A stretch of 64,000 nucleotides of DNA from Metaphire vulgaris (lineage: Eukaryota > Annelida > Clitellata > Crassiclitellata > Megascolecidae): the NCBI GenBank assembly GCA_018105865.1, contig CM030861.1, positions 13,707,637 through 13,771,636 of the forward strand. Reading direction: 5' to 3'. Both the position numbers and the translations under genes were made by a program. Positions within the stretch are counted from its first letter, which is position 1. Every line of letters starts with the position of its first letter. This document shows positions 10,985 to 21,351 of the stretch, one piece after another. Under the pieces are notes generated by a model that made no database searches, was not told the DNA's origin, and saw only the letters and a program-made list of their open reading frames with translations.

Positions 10985-11095
10985 GACGTCAACTTCTCTT
11001 GACCCCCTCCTCCCTCCCTCCTCCCTCTGTCAACAACTGCCAAACTTTTTCAAACCCTCTCCCCTATTTTGTTGACGTAATTAATGGACAGCCCC
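10985..11095. mobile_element. Harbinger-like MITE, right-end fragment
   Basis: Ends TTGACGTAATTAATGGACAG followed by CCCC, the right terminus of the GGGGCTGTCCATTAATTACG family (full copies at 19,323 and 28,658). The left part is missing. Confidence 0.75.
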
Positions 11096-11484
11096 TTAAA
11101 CGTCCAGTAGACCTATATAATGTTATGAAACATAAAATAATAATAAAATTAATAAAATAAAAGCTTAAGCATGTTTATTTCAGTACAGAATAGAATTTGA
11201 AATTTTTAGCCATAGTGGTCCGTGTTGCCCAATACGTAGGGTCAAATAGTCTCTATCCATCTTGCTCCATCCTAACCCTACTCTATGTAGGCGATGCTCC
11301 TATCACCTGCAAACATTGTTTTTATGATTATAGAAAGTGGTAATTGTAGTCGAATCTAGTAAAGATACTAAAGAAACGAGAAAGCTATATCCTGATACTT
11401 ATTCGGAATTTACTGGCAGAGGCGTAAATCACGGGTGGAAACTGCGGGAGACGGACCCACCTAATAATTAGTGAAGGGTAAATA

Positions 11485-11812
11485 CAATACAATACAATGT
11501 AGTGTAATGTAATGTAATATAATACAATAATATAATATCATATAGTATAACATCATGGGTGCCCGCACATTGGGGCAAGAGGGGCACTTGCCCCCTCATG
11601 GAAAATAAAAATGCCAATATTTCCCATTGAAATTTGAAAACCTTGCTAAAATATTAACCGTGACCATTGTATTAAGGTGTGTTTTGCCCCCTCTTGGAAA
11701 AATGTATGCGGCATAGCCATGACCATTATGTTTTGCCCCTCCTGGAAAAATTACTGTGGGCGCCCATGTATAACATAATATAATATGATATAATGTAATA
11801 TAATATAGTATT
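11485..11812 (+). repeat. AATAC/TAATATA minisatellite, split by MITE
   Basis: Short tandem words of the aatac / taatgt / taata type lie at 11,485-11,553 and resume at 11,769-11,812. The hAT MITE at 11,554-11,768 sits in the array. Confidence 0.75.
11554..11768. mobile_element. hAT-type MITE, TIR CATGGGTGCCCGCAC
   Basis: Starts CATGGGTGCCCGCAC and ends GTGGGCGCCCATG. An exact 8-bp TSD, tataacat, is at 11,546-11,553 and 11,769-11,776. Non-coding interior. Confidence 0.9.
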
Positions 11813-11905
11813 GTGACTTTTTATCAAATCACGTTTGCATTATTGTATGAGTGACAGTCATACTAGGTTCTTGTATCGCATTGCATATTAATATTATAGG
11901 GGCGA

Positions 11906-11984
<79 letters not shown>
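11906..11984 (+). repeat. (TA)n microsatellite
   Basis: About 39 uninterrupted TA units. Confidence 0.98.
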
Positions 11985-11986
<2 letters not shown>

Positions 11987-12306
11987 TTTCCGCTTGCCCA
12001 TAGTAAAGGCTCTATGTTTCTGAAAGGGGTGCTTTGCTGACCTACTTCTAGAGCATCTTCGTATTAAGAGTTTTGGAGTCACAACCCGGGTGCACCACTC
12101 TGACTAATGACTATGGGCCGATAAAAATGAGTGCAGGTTAGCAGTGTCGCCTCGGCTTGAGTGCCGATGACGCATCATTCGGAGATAGCCAAGGAGCGCC
12201 GCGCACGGGACTACACCTGCAGAAGTTAGTGGTAGCGGACGCCGGCGTACCGCTGTCTGGATGTGTGTGTGTGTACGCAAGACTGGTGTGTACGTGTAGG
12301 CTGAAG

Positions 12307-12581
12307 CAGTGGCGTAGCGTGTACTCTTGCCGCCTATGGCTCCTGGCAAAAATGCCGCCCCAATTTCACTCCTATTACAGTATTACACCTGACAAACAAA
12401 AAACGGTCGTCGTCGCTAAATTTGCCGCCCCTTCAAAATGTTGCCGCCCCTTCGCCAAAACTCCTCGACAACCCGACAAGTAAAAAAGTCACTTCCAAAA
12501 TTTGCCGCCCCCCCCATCATGTGTGCCACCCATGGCTAAAACCATAGTAGCCATTGGGATGCTACGTAGCCTACGCCTCTG
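12307..12581. mobile_element. hAT-type MITE, TIR CAGTGGCGTAGCGTG
   Basis: Starts CAGTGGCGTAGCGTG and ends GTAGCCTACGCCTCTG. An exact 8-bp TSD, ggctgaag, is at 12,299-12,306 and 12,582-12,589. The interior repeats 'tttgccgcccc'. It carries two variants of the shared motif (12,389-12,412 and 12,472-12,492). Confidence 0.93.
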
Positions 12582-13468
12582 GGCTGAAGACAGTGGTCAG
12601 TGAGAGACGAAGGGTCGCTATGGAAACCATTATTATAATGTATGCAAATGTAGGACTACAACCCCGTGCAAGACCAGCCAAATTCTTAGAAAGGGAGGAG
12701 AGGGAGCAGCTGGTTGGCTGGTAACTACATGTATGCGTGTGTGTGTGGTGTGTGTGTGTGTGTGTGTGTGGTAGTACGTGTGGATCTGTTTGAATGTATC
12801 TGTGCGTCCGTGTGTCTGGAGAAACTGACTGAGAGAAGTAGCTTGTGGGAGAGGGAGAAGAGGAAGTTGGCGTGGGTCTTGAAGAAAGAAAAAGAGTCTA
12901 GAGAGAATCTGTGGTCTTTGGGAAAAAAGTCATCGAAGGAGAAAGACCTTGCGAAGAATGTGGGAGAGGAACGAATTATATCGAACGATGTGTCAGCGTT
13001 TTAAGTTATGCTGTTATAATTTAACTCTCTCAGCCCTATTGGCCTTGGGCGTCCGTTCCATAAACCCTGGCCTCCTGGTGGAAATTATAGGGATGCTTGT
13101 CGCATTTCTTACATTGTTCTGAAGCACCTGCCCATCTGTCACACAATTCAGCAACGAACAATGGTTTGCTGTTTTAGCAGAAGAGCATTGGACAACTCTG
13201 GAATGTCAGAGTGTCCAATAGCATCGCCCCATATCGACGCCTCCCTGGCGTTATATTCTTTCACTGAATTCTGTTCCCAGAGCGTCACATTCTTTCTGAA
13301 GGAACATACCAAACAATGCCCCTATTCAGGCGTGCCCGTCTCCCGATTTCCCGCTAGTCCTTCTTCCCCGAGATATCCCTTCAGGGCAAAATGGGTTTAT
13401 GGGCAATTATTCGACACCTGCTATTAGTATCATGTTAACGTTACTTGTTTGCTGGTATGCCTTCACGA
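12582..13468. other. Gene-free interval with (GT)n
   Basis: A GT microsatellite lies at about 12,730-12,771. A minus-strand reading at 13,020-13,150 shows CDRWAGASEQCKKC, a Cys-rich stretch that may be a degraded zinc-finger from a mobile element. I could not assign it. A plus-strand 96-codon frame (12,714-13,004) looks like chance. Confidence 0.4.
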
Positions 13469-14038
13469 CAGTGGCGTAGCCACGGAGAGGGGGGTTTGGG
13501 GGTTAGGACGGTTAGGTTTGGACGGCGCGAAAAAATATGTTATGTACGTATTCCCAGGCAATCTTTATTTTTTGAGGCGATTTTTGGCGATTTGGGGGTG
13601 AAAACCCCTCCTTGGCGGTTATCGACGAACTTTTTTTCAAAACCTCCCAGTGGCGTAGCGTGACTTTTGGGGCCAGGGGGCATCTTTGCCACGGGGGCCC
13701 TAAAGTTCCAAAGTTTCGTGCTGACGAGCAAAAAAAAAAAAAAAAACGTCATCACCTACTTTCCTTTTTTATCCTGACGAGAAAAAAAAAAAACGTCATC
13801 ACCTCCTTTCCTTTTTTATCCTGACAAAAAAAAAAAAAAAAAAAAAAGGTCGTCAGCACGTTCATTTCTAGGATTATTAGGGTTAACCCTTTAACCCTAA
13901 CCTAACCCTAGCTTAGACCCCTCTTTGGGGGCCCCCCCCAGCCCGGGGCCCGGGGGGCAGTCAACAAAGTGCCCCCCCCGCTCCCCCCCACGTTACGCCA
14001 CTGAAACCTCCCTTCCGGAAATCCTGGCTACGCCACTG
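13469..14038. mobile_element. hAT-type MITE (outer, host of nested insertion)
   Basis: Starts CAGTGGCGTAGCCACGG and ends GGCTACGCCACTG. An exact 8-bp TSD, cttcacga, is at 13,461-13,468 and 14,039-14,046. It is interrupted by a second element at 13,648-14,003. Confidence 0.95.
13648..14003. mobile_element. hAT-type MITE nested inside 13469-14038
   Basis: Starts CAGTGGCGTAGCGTGAC and ends CACGTTACGCCACTG. An exact 8-bp TSD, aaacctcc, is at 13,640-13,647 and 14,004-14,011. It carries three tandem TGAC(G/A)-A-tract-GTC(A/G)TCA motifs (13,721-13,753; 13,774-13,800; 13,820-13,855). A telomere-like TTAACCC/CCCTAA stretch sits at about 13,873-13,915. Confidence 0.95.
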
Positions 14039-14420
14039 CTTCACGACAATTCAATCACTTCAGATGCTGAAAGGGGCATTTCAAATATGCATGTATACAA
14101 TAAGCCACCAGAAATAAGAAATACAAAAAGTTATTTGAGTCCATTGTAAGTTTTGACACCTGACGAAATCAAATATGTCTGTATACAATAAGCTACAAGA
14201 AATAAGATTGTTCCGTCAGGGGGGAGGTGTACTTCCACATTTTCCGGCACAAATGTCTTGACGTACAAAAACAGGTTGTCGTCTCAAACGCTTTAGTCTG
14301 CTGTCTGGCGCTTTCTCCTCGATCTAGTACTATTCCTACCCTCAGGGACGTCATTGGCGTGGGGGCGGGGAGGCTGGGGCCTCGCAATCTCGCAGCCGGT
14401 CCTGAACAGAATGGGGAGGT

Positions 14421-14441
14421 GAGTGTGTGTGTATATATATA

Positions 14442-14501
<60 letters not shown>

Positions 14502-14586
14502 GATCAAGCTTTAAGAGCAGTTTGTCATGTGGTATGGTGGTTTACGAGGGGCCATGGTCTATGCTCTCTGCAGTACAGCTGTAGTA

Positions 14587-14641
<55 letters not shown>
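14421..14641 (+). repeat. Two (TA)n microsatellites
   Basis: TA tracts at about 14,431-14,497 and 14,590-14,641. The 90 bp between them is unique-looking. Confidence 0.95.
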
Positions 14642-14643
<2 letters not shown>

Positions 14644-14862
14644 TAAAATAATATTTTCATCATCAAACACTTTAGCAAGATTAACAGACACTGTTTTCAC
14701 TTAACACTGCAAAAACTGTCATTGACTTCAGATACAAAATAAATAGAATTCTTACTTCAAACAAATCTAGTCGGTCGTCTTTAAAGACGGTGGGTCGCGG
14801 ATCTGCAACAGAATCATTCATATCAGTCCCCATAATAAGCCACAGAGACTATGCACTGGACA

Positions 14863-15027
14863 CTGTGTTTATTCTAGCCACCTTGACATTGGGGATTTTG
14901 AAATGTTTGGGGGGACAATGTCTGAGTCTCCACATTTTTGGGGATTTCCATCCCCAGCCAACATTAAAAATTTGGGGAATTTTAAAACTGGGGAGGAATT
15001 CCCAGAGAATGCCTAGAATAAACACTG
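14863..15027. mobile_element. hAT-type MITE, TIR C(A/T)GTGTTTATTCTAG
   Basis: Starts CTGTGTTTATTCTAGCC and ends CCTAGAATAAACACTG. An exact 8-bp TSD, actggaca, is at 14,855-14,862 and 15,028-15,035. Same family as 5019 (inverted relative to it) and 32,196. Confidence 0.92.
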
Positions 15028-15127
15028 ACTGGACACGATCTACAATATGCGCTAGACAAACATACAACTTAAAAATTGCGTTTCCACACAGGATTAGGCT
15101 ACATAGCCTCCAAAACAACTTTAAATC

Positions 15128-15128
15128 A

Positions 15129-15166
<38 letters not shown>

Positions 15167-15175
15167 ATTATTATC
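15128..15175 (+). repeat. (ATT)n microsatellite
   Basis: ATT trinucleotide tract with one frame slip. Confidence 0.95.
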
Positions 15176-16510
15176 AGCAACAATACTGCCTAGAACTTCG
15201 ATATAATGGGCTTTCTGGTTTTTTTTAAAAACGCAATCTGGGTTTTTCAAAAAAAGTTCACTGGCATCACTGCCAAAGAGGCATCGACCGTTGAGAAGAG
15301 CGCGATTTAGACAAAGGCTGTGCTGCGAAGAGCGGATTGGGACAAAGGCTGTGCCTGGCTGTGCTGAGAAAAACGGGATTTGGTTTCATTTGGACAAAGG
15401 CTGTGCTTGAGAAGAGCGGCATCGGAACAAAAGCTGGGTAAGTTGTACAATGCGATCTAAGTTTTATTTGTTTAATTTAATGTGATAAACTGATAATGCG
15501 AGCGCTGGAGTAGAAGTTGACGACACATACAGTGTAGTTTAAACGAGGTTTAGGTAAAAACGAGAAATCTACTCGAAGCCGCCACTGACGTAAGATTAAG
15601 AGTTATTTGCGATTAAAATGCAAATTACTGTTTTAATTACGAGAATTTTTGGCGTAAATCCCTGATGATTTGATAGCGGGTAACATAATCGCCAGGTATA
15701 TTCGTCCAATAATGTATGAATTACTGGAGGAAATCTTCGAAACCGAAATTTTCTTAGTCTACCTCTTTTCATGATCGTGGCATTGTGTCTTGCATTATTT
15801 TTTCTCGAGACATTCCTGTTTTGTTCGCACAATATGTCCCTAGCATTTCAGCTTTCTTACTGTTTCCAGTAGGGTTCTTTGAACCCGGCTTTATCCATTG
15901 CCCATTCGGTGGTTGCTTAAAATCGCGCTAAATTTTAACGCGTTAATTGGGCATGCGTTAGCAGCGATTAATCAACAGTTCGAGTATTACAGATTTTGTA
16001 TTATTTATTAACAGAATGTTGATTGGTTGTGGTTCACAAATGGCTATTAATACTGTATTTAATTTATATTTTTATTAGGTCCGTTCGCAGGAGCAACAGA
16101 AAAGCCTTGCAAGAATTGGCAGCATTATAGCATATCTACAAGTCTTTATCTATGTGAATCAGGTAGATTTGGTAAGTGACTAGAATAATAATAAATAATA
16201 GATATTAATATTTATATTAACAATAATGATATTTCTAAATAGTAATAATTGTACTATTACAAATAATAAGTTTTGAAGAAATCAGATATTAAACAACATG
16301 TGAATGACACTATAATTTGTATTAAGTATGGGGTTAGAAATATTCCCCTCATATTATTTAACTATATTTAATATTAATTTTTACAATAGATTGGAACTGA
16401 AGAATTGTTGTGACCCAAATAGCAGCCTTAGTTTAAATATAAAGATATCTGCTGATTTGCTACAATTTGCTGTACATTGTCAAACATTTTGGATACTGTT
16501 TTTGTTTTAG

Positions 16511-16666
16511 GCGAGAAATGAATCTTTGTCAGTCTCTTCGGGTGTTGAAATTACTGAAGCTCAGTTTTCGTTTAAATATTGTGCAAGAACGCATCATTTC
16601 AGTCTTTCAGTGTGCAAATTATCCCATCTTTTCTTGATGTATTGGAATAGAATTAATGCAGACAGG
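16511..16666 (+). other. Exon-like conserved block, unit C copy 1
   Basis: Preceded by a T-rich tract and TTTTAG, and followed by GTAAG. Homologous blocks with equivalent AG/GT borders are at 29,986-30,149, 31,381-31,503 and 40,362-40,518. No conserved reading frame is evident. Confidence 0.5.
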
Positions 16667-16831
16667 GTAAGAAAACAATTTCTCTTTGTGAAAAATGTTG
16701 GAGGAAAGTGACTGGACATAAATTATAATCTTAAAACAAGTGTGTAATTCTAAATTATTGGCACAATAATTTCCCGTTAGTGTTAAAGCTTCCAGCTTTT
16801 TAACCCAAAAGTGGTAGGGCAAAGGCTCCAT

Positions 16832-17212
16832 ACTTTTACTTAAAAATGCAAGGTCATCGTTGTCAAACAACCCTTGTGCAGATCTGCGTGACGGATATGC
16901 AGTCCTCACTGATTTGTTGGTCGGGTGAGATTGTATTTCTGCTGTCCAGTTTTGCATGTGGCTTAGTCCAACGGTTCGGACAGACAGGAATGTATTTCCA
17001 TTGCACAGAGGCTCGCGCAACTCACGTTGAGCGGGATTGCATCTCTGGATTTGCAGTCCATCCGTTCGTTTCCCTGGACAAGATTGTATTTCTGTACAGC
17101 GGATTTGCATTCTGCTCGCTCGCGAGTTGGGCAGGATTGTATAGTCGTCACGCAGATCTGCACGAGGGCCATTTGACAATGCTGACCGTGCATTTTTCGT
17201 AAAAGTATGGTG
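16832..17212. mobile_element. TIR element with ~55-bp minisatellite, copy A
   Basis: The arms are inverted repeats: 'aaaatgcaaggtca' through 'gatctgcgtgacggatat' on the left, and the complement on the right. Between them are about five ~55-bp monomers, each starting near GATTGTAT and most carrying ATTTGCAT. The arms are extended outward (to about 16,709 and 17,332) by a second ~110-bp inverted repeat containing 'attattggcacaataatt'. Open frames occur on both strands (up to 186 codons on the minus strand) but reflect the repeat. Confidence 0.75.
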
Positions 17213-17454
17213 ACTGCCCTACTACTTTTGGGCCAAAAAGCTGGATGCTTTAACACACCAACGGAAATTATTGTGCCAATAATTTAGAATCACACACATG
17301 CTTTAAGAATACAATTTATGTCCAGTCACTTTCCTTTCCTCTAGTCACGTCTTTGATATTGGACTAATTTTATATTGATTTACAAAACTTTGTACTCTTA
17401 AACCATTTTTATACGCTGGCTGCACTAGTTCCATTTCTTTAAGAAAAATGTGCT

Positions 17455-17835
17455 CCAAAGTTTTAAGGAAAATGCAATGTCAGCATTTTTCAAACGGCCC
17501 TCGTGCAGATCTGCGTGACGGATATGCAGTCCTCACCGATTTGTTGGTCGGGTGAGATTGTATTTCTGCTGTCCAGATTTGCATGTGGCTTAGTCCAACG
17601 GTTCGGACAGACAGGAATGTATTTCCATTGCACAGAGGCTCGCGCAACTCACGTTGAGCGGGATTGCATCTCTGGATTTGCAGTCCATCCGTTCGCTTCC
17701 CTGGACAAGATTGTATTTCTGTACAGCGGATTTGCATTCTGCTCGCTCGCGAGTTGGGCAGGATTGTATATCCATCACGCAGATCTGCACGAGGCTCATT
17801 TGAAAATGCTGGTCTTGCATTTTTCTTAAACCTTT
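17455..17835. mobile_element. TIR element with ~55-bp minisatellite, copy B
   Basis: Nearly identical in its core to 16,832-17,212. Arms run from 'aagttttaaggaaaatgcaa' to its complement near 17,830. It lies head-to-tail with copy A, suggesting a local tandem duplication. Confidence 0.75.
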
Positions 17836-18949
17836 GGTGCACATTTTAAAAAAAAGAAATAGAGCAAGTGCAGCCAGCTAAAAAATGGCTTAAGAGTACA
17901 GAGTTTTGTAAATAAATTTTTAATTAATCCAATATTAAGGATGTTAATTGAATAAATCAATAAATTCATTCAGATAAATATTTGAAATAGTTGTATGGAA
18001 ATGCTCATTTACATAATAAATTCTACTTTGAGTGAGTAGGTGTTGTATCTGCAATATGTCAATATAAATTTGAAAGTCTCTTGCAATCTGCCGACATATG
18101 GAAAGACAGCACGAGGAGACATCACTGGTCTCAGAAGACTTGAAGAAGACATCACAGAAGAAAAAGAAAACAGAAGAAGCTGTGGAAGACATCACAGTCT
18201 CAGCTACCAGGTAGAATGGGCCTCAAACCTCTGAAATACTGATCAGGCCTCTCACACTGCATCAAAGTTGATCGCTGTTGAATCAAATGACTTGAAATTG
18301 ATTGTTGATGGGGTCTGTTGCCAGGTAGATTGTCTACCAAATCCATTTTTGCTAACGAAAGGTTGGATGATTGGTTTTCCATACATTTTCCAGGTAAGTT
18401 TTGCAATAAATGGTCTTGGCTGCATTATAAAATTATTAGTTTTTATCACGATTTTATGTGAGTTAAATCACACCTCATAATTTAGCTTCAGCTGCCAAGG
18501 TGAGTTCAGTGAGTAATGAGTACTTGTGTTTGCAGAGACAGTTTGTGCAGGGACATATTTATTTCAAAATAATTAATTTGAATCATTTTATCAATTGGTT
18601 GAAACAAATTTTCTAATTTAGCAACCTGTCTTCTAAGAAAGTACCCCAAGGTCTAGTCTTTATAAATGTGAAAGGAGCAATGCTGTCAGTGATCAATAGG
18701 AGCAGGGTGCAATTTGTGACCTGGAACAGTAGGGGGAACATGGGGAATGCATGGTTTAATGCAGATTACTTTGCTCTAATTTTCAATATTGTATAGATTG
18801 TCACCATTTATTTATAGCACAACTGAAAGTTGCAACAATTGAAAATCTGCAACTAAATTCATGCATCTACACTGCTAATTAAAATGAAATTGGTTGAAAG
18901 ATGTTTTGAGGTAATTCTACATAATTTTGCTGTATTTGGCCACGTAACT

Positions 18950-19172
18950 CGCCTCTAAGAGGATGTGCCGGCCTCCGAAAACTACGGCATCAGGTTGATC
19001 TGGACGTCACCCTGATTCCTCCTGGAAGCATTCTCTGAGGCGCTCTAGAAAAGGAAGGATTGACCAGCTCCGACAGGACAACATCCCTCCCAGCTCCCTC
19101 TGGCAAAGTGCCAGAGGACATAGTACTGATACTGAGGCAACACAACAGCCCACTGCTGGCTACGCGAACTGA
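18950..19172 (+). mobile_element. Mobile-element ORF C-terminal fragment
   Basis: The plus-strand reading contains RIDQLRQDNIPPSSLWQSAR. This resembles a short tail common in invertebrate retroelement polyproteins (L-x-x-L-R-x-D-x-x-x-P-x-x-x-L-W). It ends in a stop shortly after. A small isolated remnant. Confidence 0.5.
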
Positions 19173-19322
19173 CTACATAATTTTGATATGCTGATTTCAG
19201 ATCTGCACAGAATTTCTCTATCATGTCAATTTTTTAAAAATAGAAATTGCAAATAAAATTTTTTGTACACTGTAGTTACAATGGGAAAATTTGCCAGCCT
19301 GAGTAACAATAATTGAAAAAAG

Positions 19323-19684
19323 GACCTGTCCATTAATTATGTCAGCAATTTTTGACTCCCTCCCCATTGTCAACAACTAAACTTTCACTTAACCCACCCC
19401 GTAATTACGTCAAAAACTTTTGACCTCCCTTCAGGTCATTGACAGTTCACAATAACGGTTAGAATTTTTGTGGTGATGACCATTTTTTGCTCGAGTGTCA
19501 AAATCTGGTGGTGACCTTTTTGCCATGCTTTTTCCCATTGTAATAAGTACAGTAGTATTCCATGAAATTTCAATTCCTGATTATTTGTAAAAGTGAAATT
19601 GTTGTCAACTTCTCGACCCCTCTGTCAACAACTGTCAAACTTTTCAAAACCCCTCCCTAAATTGACGTAATTAATGGACAGCCC
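19323..19684. mobile_element. Harbinger-like MITE, TIR GGSCTGTCCATTAATTA
   Basis: Starts GACCTGTCCATTAATTATGT and ends GACGTAATTAATGGACAG followed by CCC. Flanked by a 3-bp duplication, aag, at 19,320-19,322 and 19,685-19,687. Contains minus-strand copies of the shared TGAC...GCAAAAAA...GGTCATCA motif (about 19,473-19,502). A 3-bp TSD suggests the PIF/Harbinger type, but I see no transposase. Confidence 0.8.
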
Positions 19685-19770
19685 AAGTGGGTAAACAGCA
19701 TTTAACTAAATCAAGTATAGACTACATGTAATTTATAGTGTTAACTATGCTCAAATAGTTTGTTGAAACA

Positions 19771-19965
19771 TTAAAAAGGCTCTAGCAACTTCGACAGTCG
19801 GCACAATACTGGTAAGAAGCTGCGCTTTCTGGTGTGTACCCTAGCTGTCATGTCTTCAAACGCCGGCAGTAATCGGCCATCATATGAGTGTCCCATCTGG
19901 CCTAGTAGAGTGCCTCCATAGACCGCATCCAGCGACATCCTGGGGTTCGCTCTCCTGTTCGTCAC
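19771..19965 (-). mobile_element. Mobile-element ORF fragment, unassigned
   Basis: A 64-codon minus-strand frame with LDAVYGGTLLGQMGH has the look of a retroelement fragment, but I cannot assign a family. Low confidence. Confidence 0.25.
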
Positions 19966-20824
19966 TCCAGGGCAGACGCGACGGGCGAATTTTTAGCAGG
20001 GGTGCATGTTTCAGAAGCGGAGCTTTAAAATACATGTAATTAAAAACCCTGAGAAGCAAAAATGTTATCGCAACTCGTTTACAGTACAGTATCTTTTCAA
20101 AACCATGACAAGTAGTAAAAGGTCATCATAGTTTCTTTCTGACTGTAAAGCGCCAGTAAATCGAGAAAGAAATGCAATAAATACTATGAGTAATATATTA
20201 AAGATTTGCAGGCACCGGAAATAGCATAGATAGACCCTTTTTATTTTTACTTACTTGCAACATCTCGAGTTTTCATTATATAGCCGCCGGGAACCAGCGT
20301 TGGTCACGTGATCATCTTGGTTTACAAGAATCTTGTGAGTGAAATAAAGGTGTTTTAGTGAAATAAATAAAAAGTATTGTTATTAAAGCAAATTCTATTG
20401 TCTTGATGTTTTGGCGCAGTCTTCGTCCGCTCGACAGAGACTGCCTCTTAATTTCATCTGAAAGTGTTTTTCATTTCTTGTATGTCGAGATCACCGTCAG
20501 TTCATGGTGTCTAAATTGTAACATAATTAACCTAATTTCTATAGCGCTTGTGTTAGCTTAATTCCTACAAATTAGCTTTTCCCCAGTGCTTTTTTCTCAT
20601 CTTTAATCCCTTTTTTTGTTCTGTCCTGTGTTGACCAGCCGTTTGTTGTACGTGTTTTGATAATTGTGTGCGGTGCTTTGTCAAGTAACTATTAGGCCTA
20701 TAGCGGTCATTCATGGTTACTAGACACCTAGCACAGCCTCATTCACTGTCTATTGCAACTAGCATATCAGAACACAGCGAACTTTTGTACATTACACAAA
20801 CCATTTTAACTCCCACTCCTTGCC

Positions 20825-20945
20825 GGCTGCATGAGAAATAAAATCTCTGATCGTTGGGTGTTGAACCCGGGGAGATACAACATCTCCCGGTTTAAGAGCT
20901 GACGCTCTGTTGGGATAGCCACAGAGGTAGACAGATAATAGATGG
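20825..20945 (-). mobile_element. tRNA-derived SINE-like segment
   Basis: On the minus strand: GGCTATCCCAACAGAGCGTC, a GAGC/GCTC D-arm-like hairpin, a GGGAGAT...ATCTCCC anticodon-arm-like hairpin, and a B-box-like GGGTTCAACACCC. The acceptor ends do not pair, so this is a SINE head or degenerate tRNA. Confidence 0.5.
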
Positions 20946-21039
20946 AATAGTAAATATATTGAAATAAGGAAAACAATTGAGTCAAGGTTGTTGATGACCG
21001 CATGTAAATAACGGACACAGAGACAATCCTTGGGCCATA

Positions 21040-21079
21040 TTCAGTAGGAACTAGGAAGGACTGTTAACATCGGATGGAG
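21040..21079 (+). other. Possible GDAP2 5' UTR exon end
   Basis: A strong donor, GGATGGAG|GTAAGT, ends here at 21,079. The first coding exon of the GDAP2-like gene is preceded by an acceptor at 21,330, implying an upstream non-coding exon. The start of this exon cannot be placed. Confidence 0.35.
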
Positions 21080-21351
21080 GTAAGTGTAATGCAATGTAAT
21101 GTAAGAATTACAAAACAGCTGTTCAATTTCTACTCATTTAAGGGGAAGCATTGCTTTTAACGGAGGCTGGCATCTGCTTAGCTTCTTTACTGTGTAAGAG
21201 GATCTCTGTCTTTTGGAGAAATGGGAGATGTTTATTTTAGAATGAGGAACTCTTAATAATTTTGAATGTTGTATTGTTGTATAATGTGTGCAGAAGTGAC
21301 TGTGTGAAAGACTGTTTCAATTTATTTTAGATGCTGAGTTAGTTATTGGAA

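Larger units (their letters stand above)
15280..18480 (+). repeat. Composite spliced-looking repeat unit C, copy 1
   Basis: This stretch aligns piecewise and in the same order with 29,060-31,050 and 38,130-42,640. Shared landmarks are a 'gcatttggacaaaggatg'-type segment ending in a GTAAGT donor, an 'aatgcgagcgctggagtaga' segment, an 'aggtatattcgtccaa' segment, and a TTTTAG|G-bounded 'gttgaaattactgaagctca' segment (16,511-16,666 here). These are followed by the minisatellite TIR elements, a gaagacatcac-rich segment, and a final 'ggtcttggctgcattataaa' segment. No long ORF runs through it. It behaves like a duplicated non-coding or pseudogenised spliced transcript, but could also be a large non-autonomous transposon. 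Confidence 0.65.

Noticed and set aside
13873..13915. Telomeric array
   Set aside because: Only a few irregular CCCTAA-like units inside a MITE; the same holds for 61,017-61,110 and 61,717-61,733.
16619..17202. 186-codon minus-strand and 118-codon plus-strand ORFs
   Set aside because: They read through a minisatellite within a TIR element and are open on both strands in several frames, so openness is a repeat property. Kept only as a finding about the repeat.
20825..20945. Functional tRNA gene
   Set aside because: A- and B-box-like sequences are present, but acceptor stem and T-stem do not pair properly; better explained as a SINE head.
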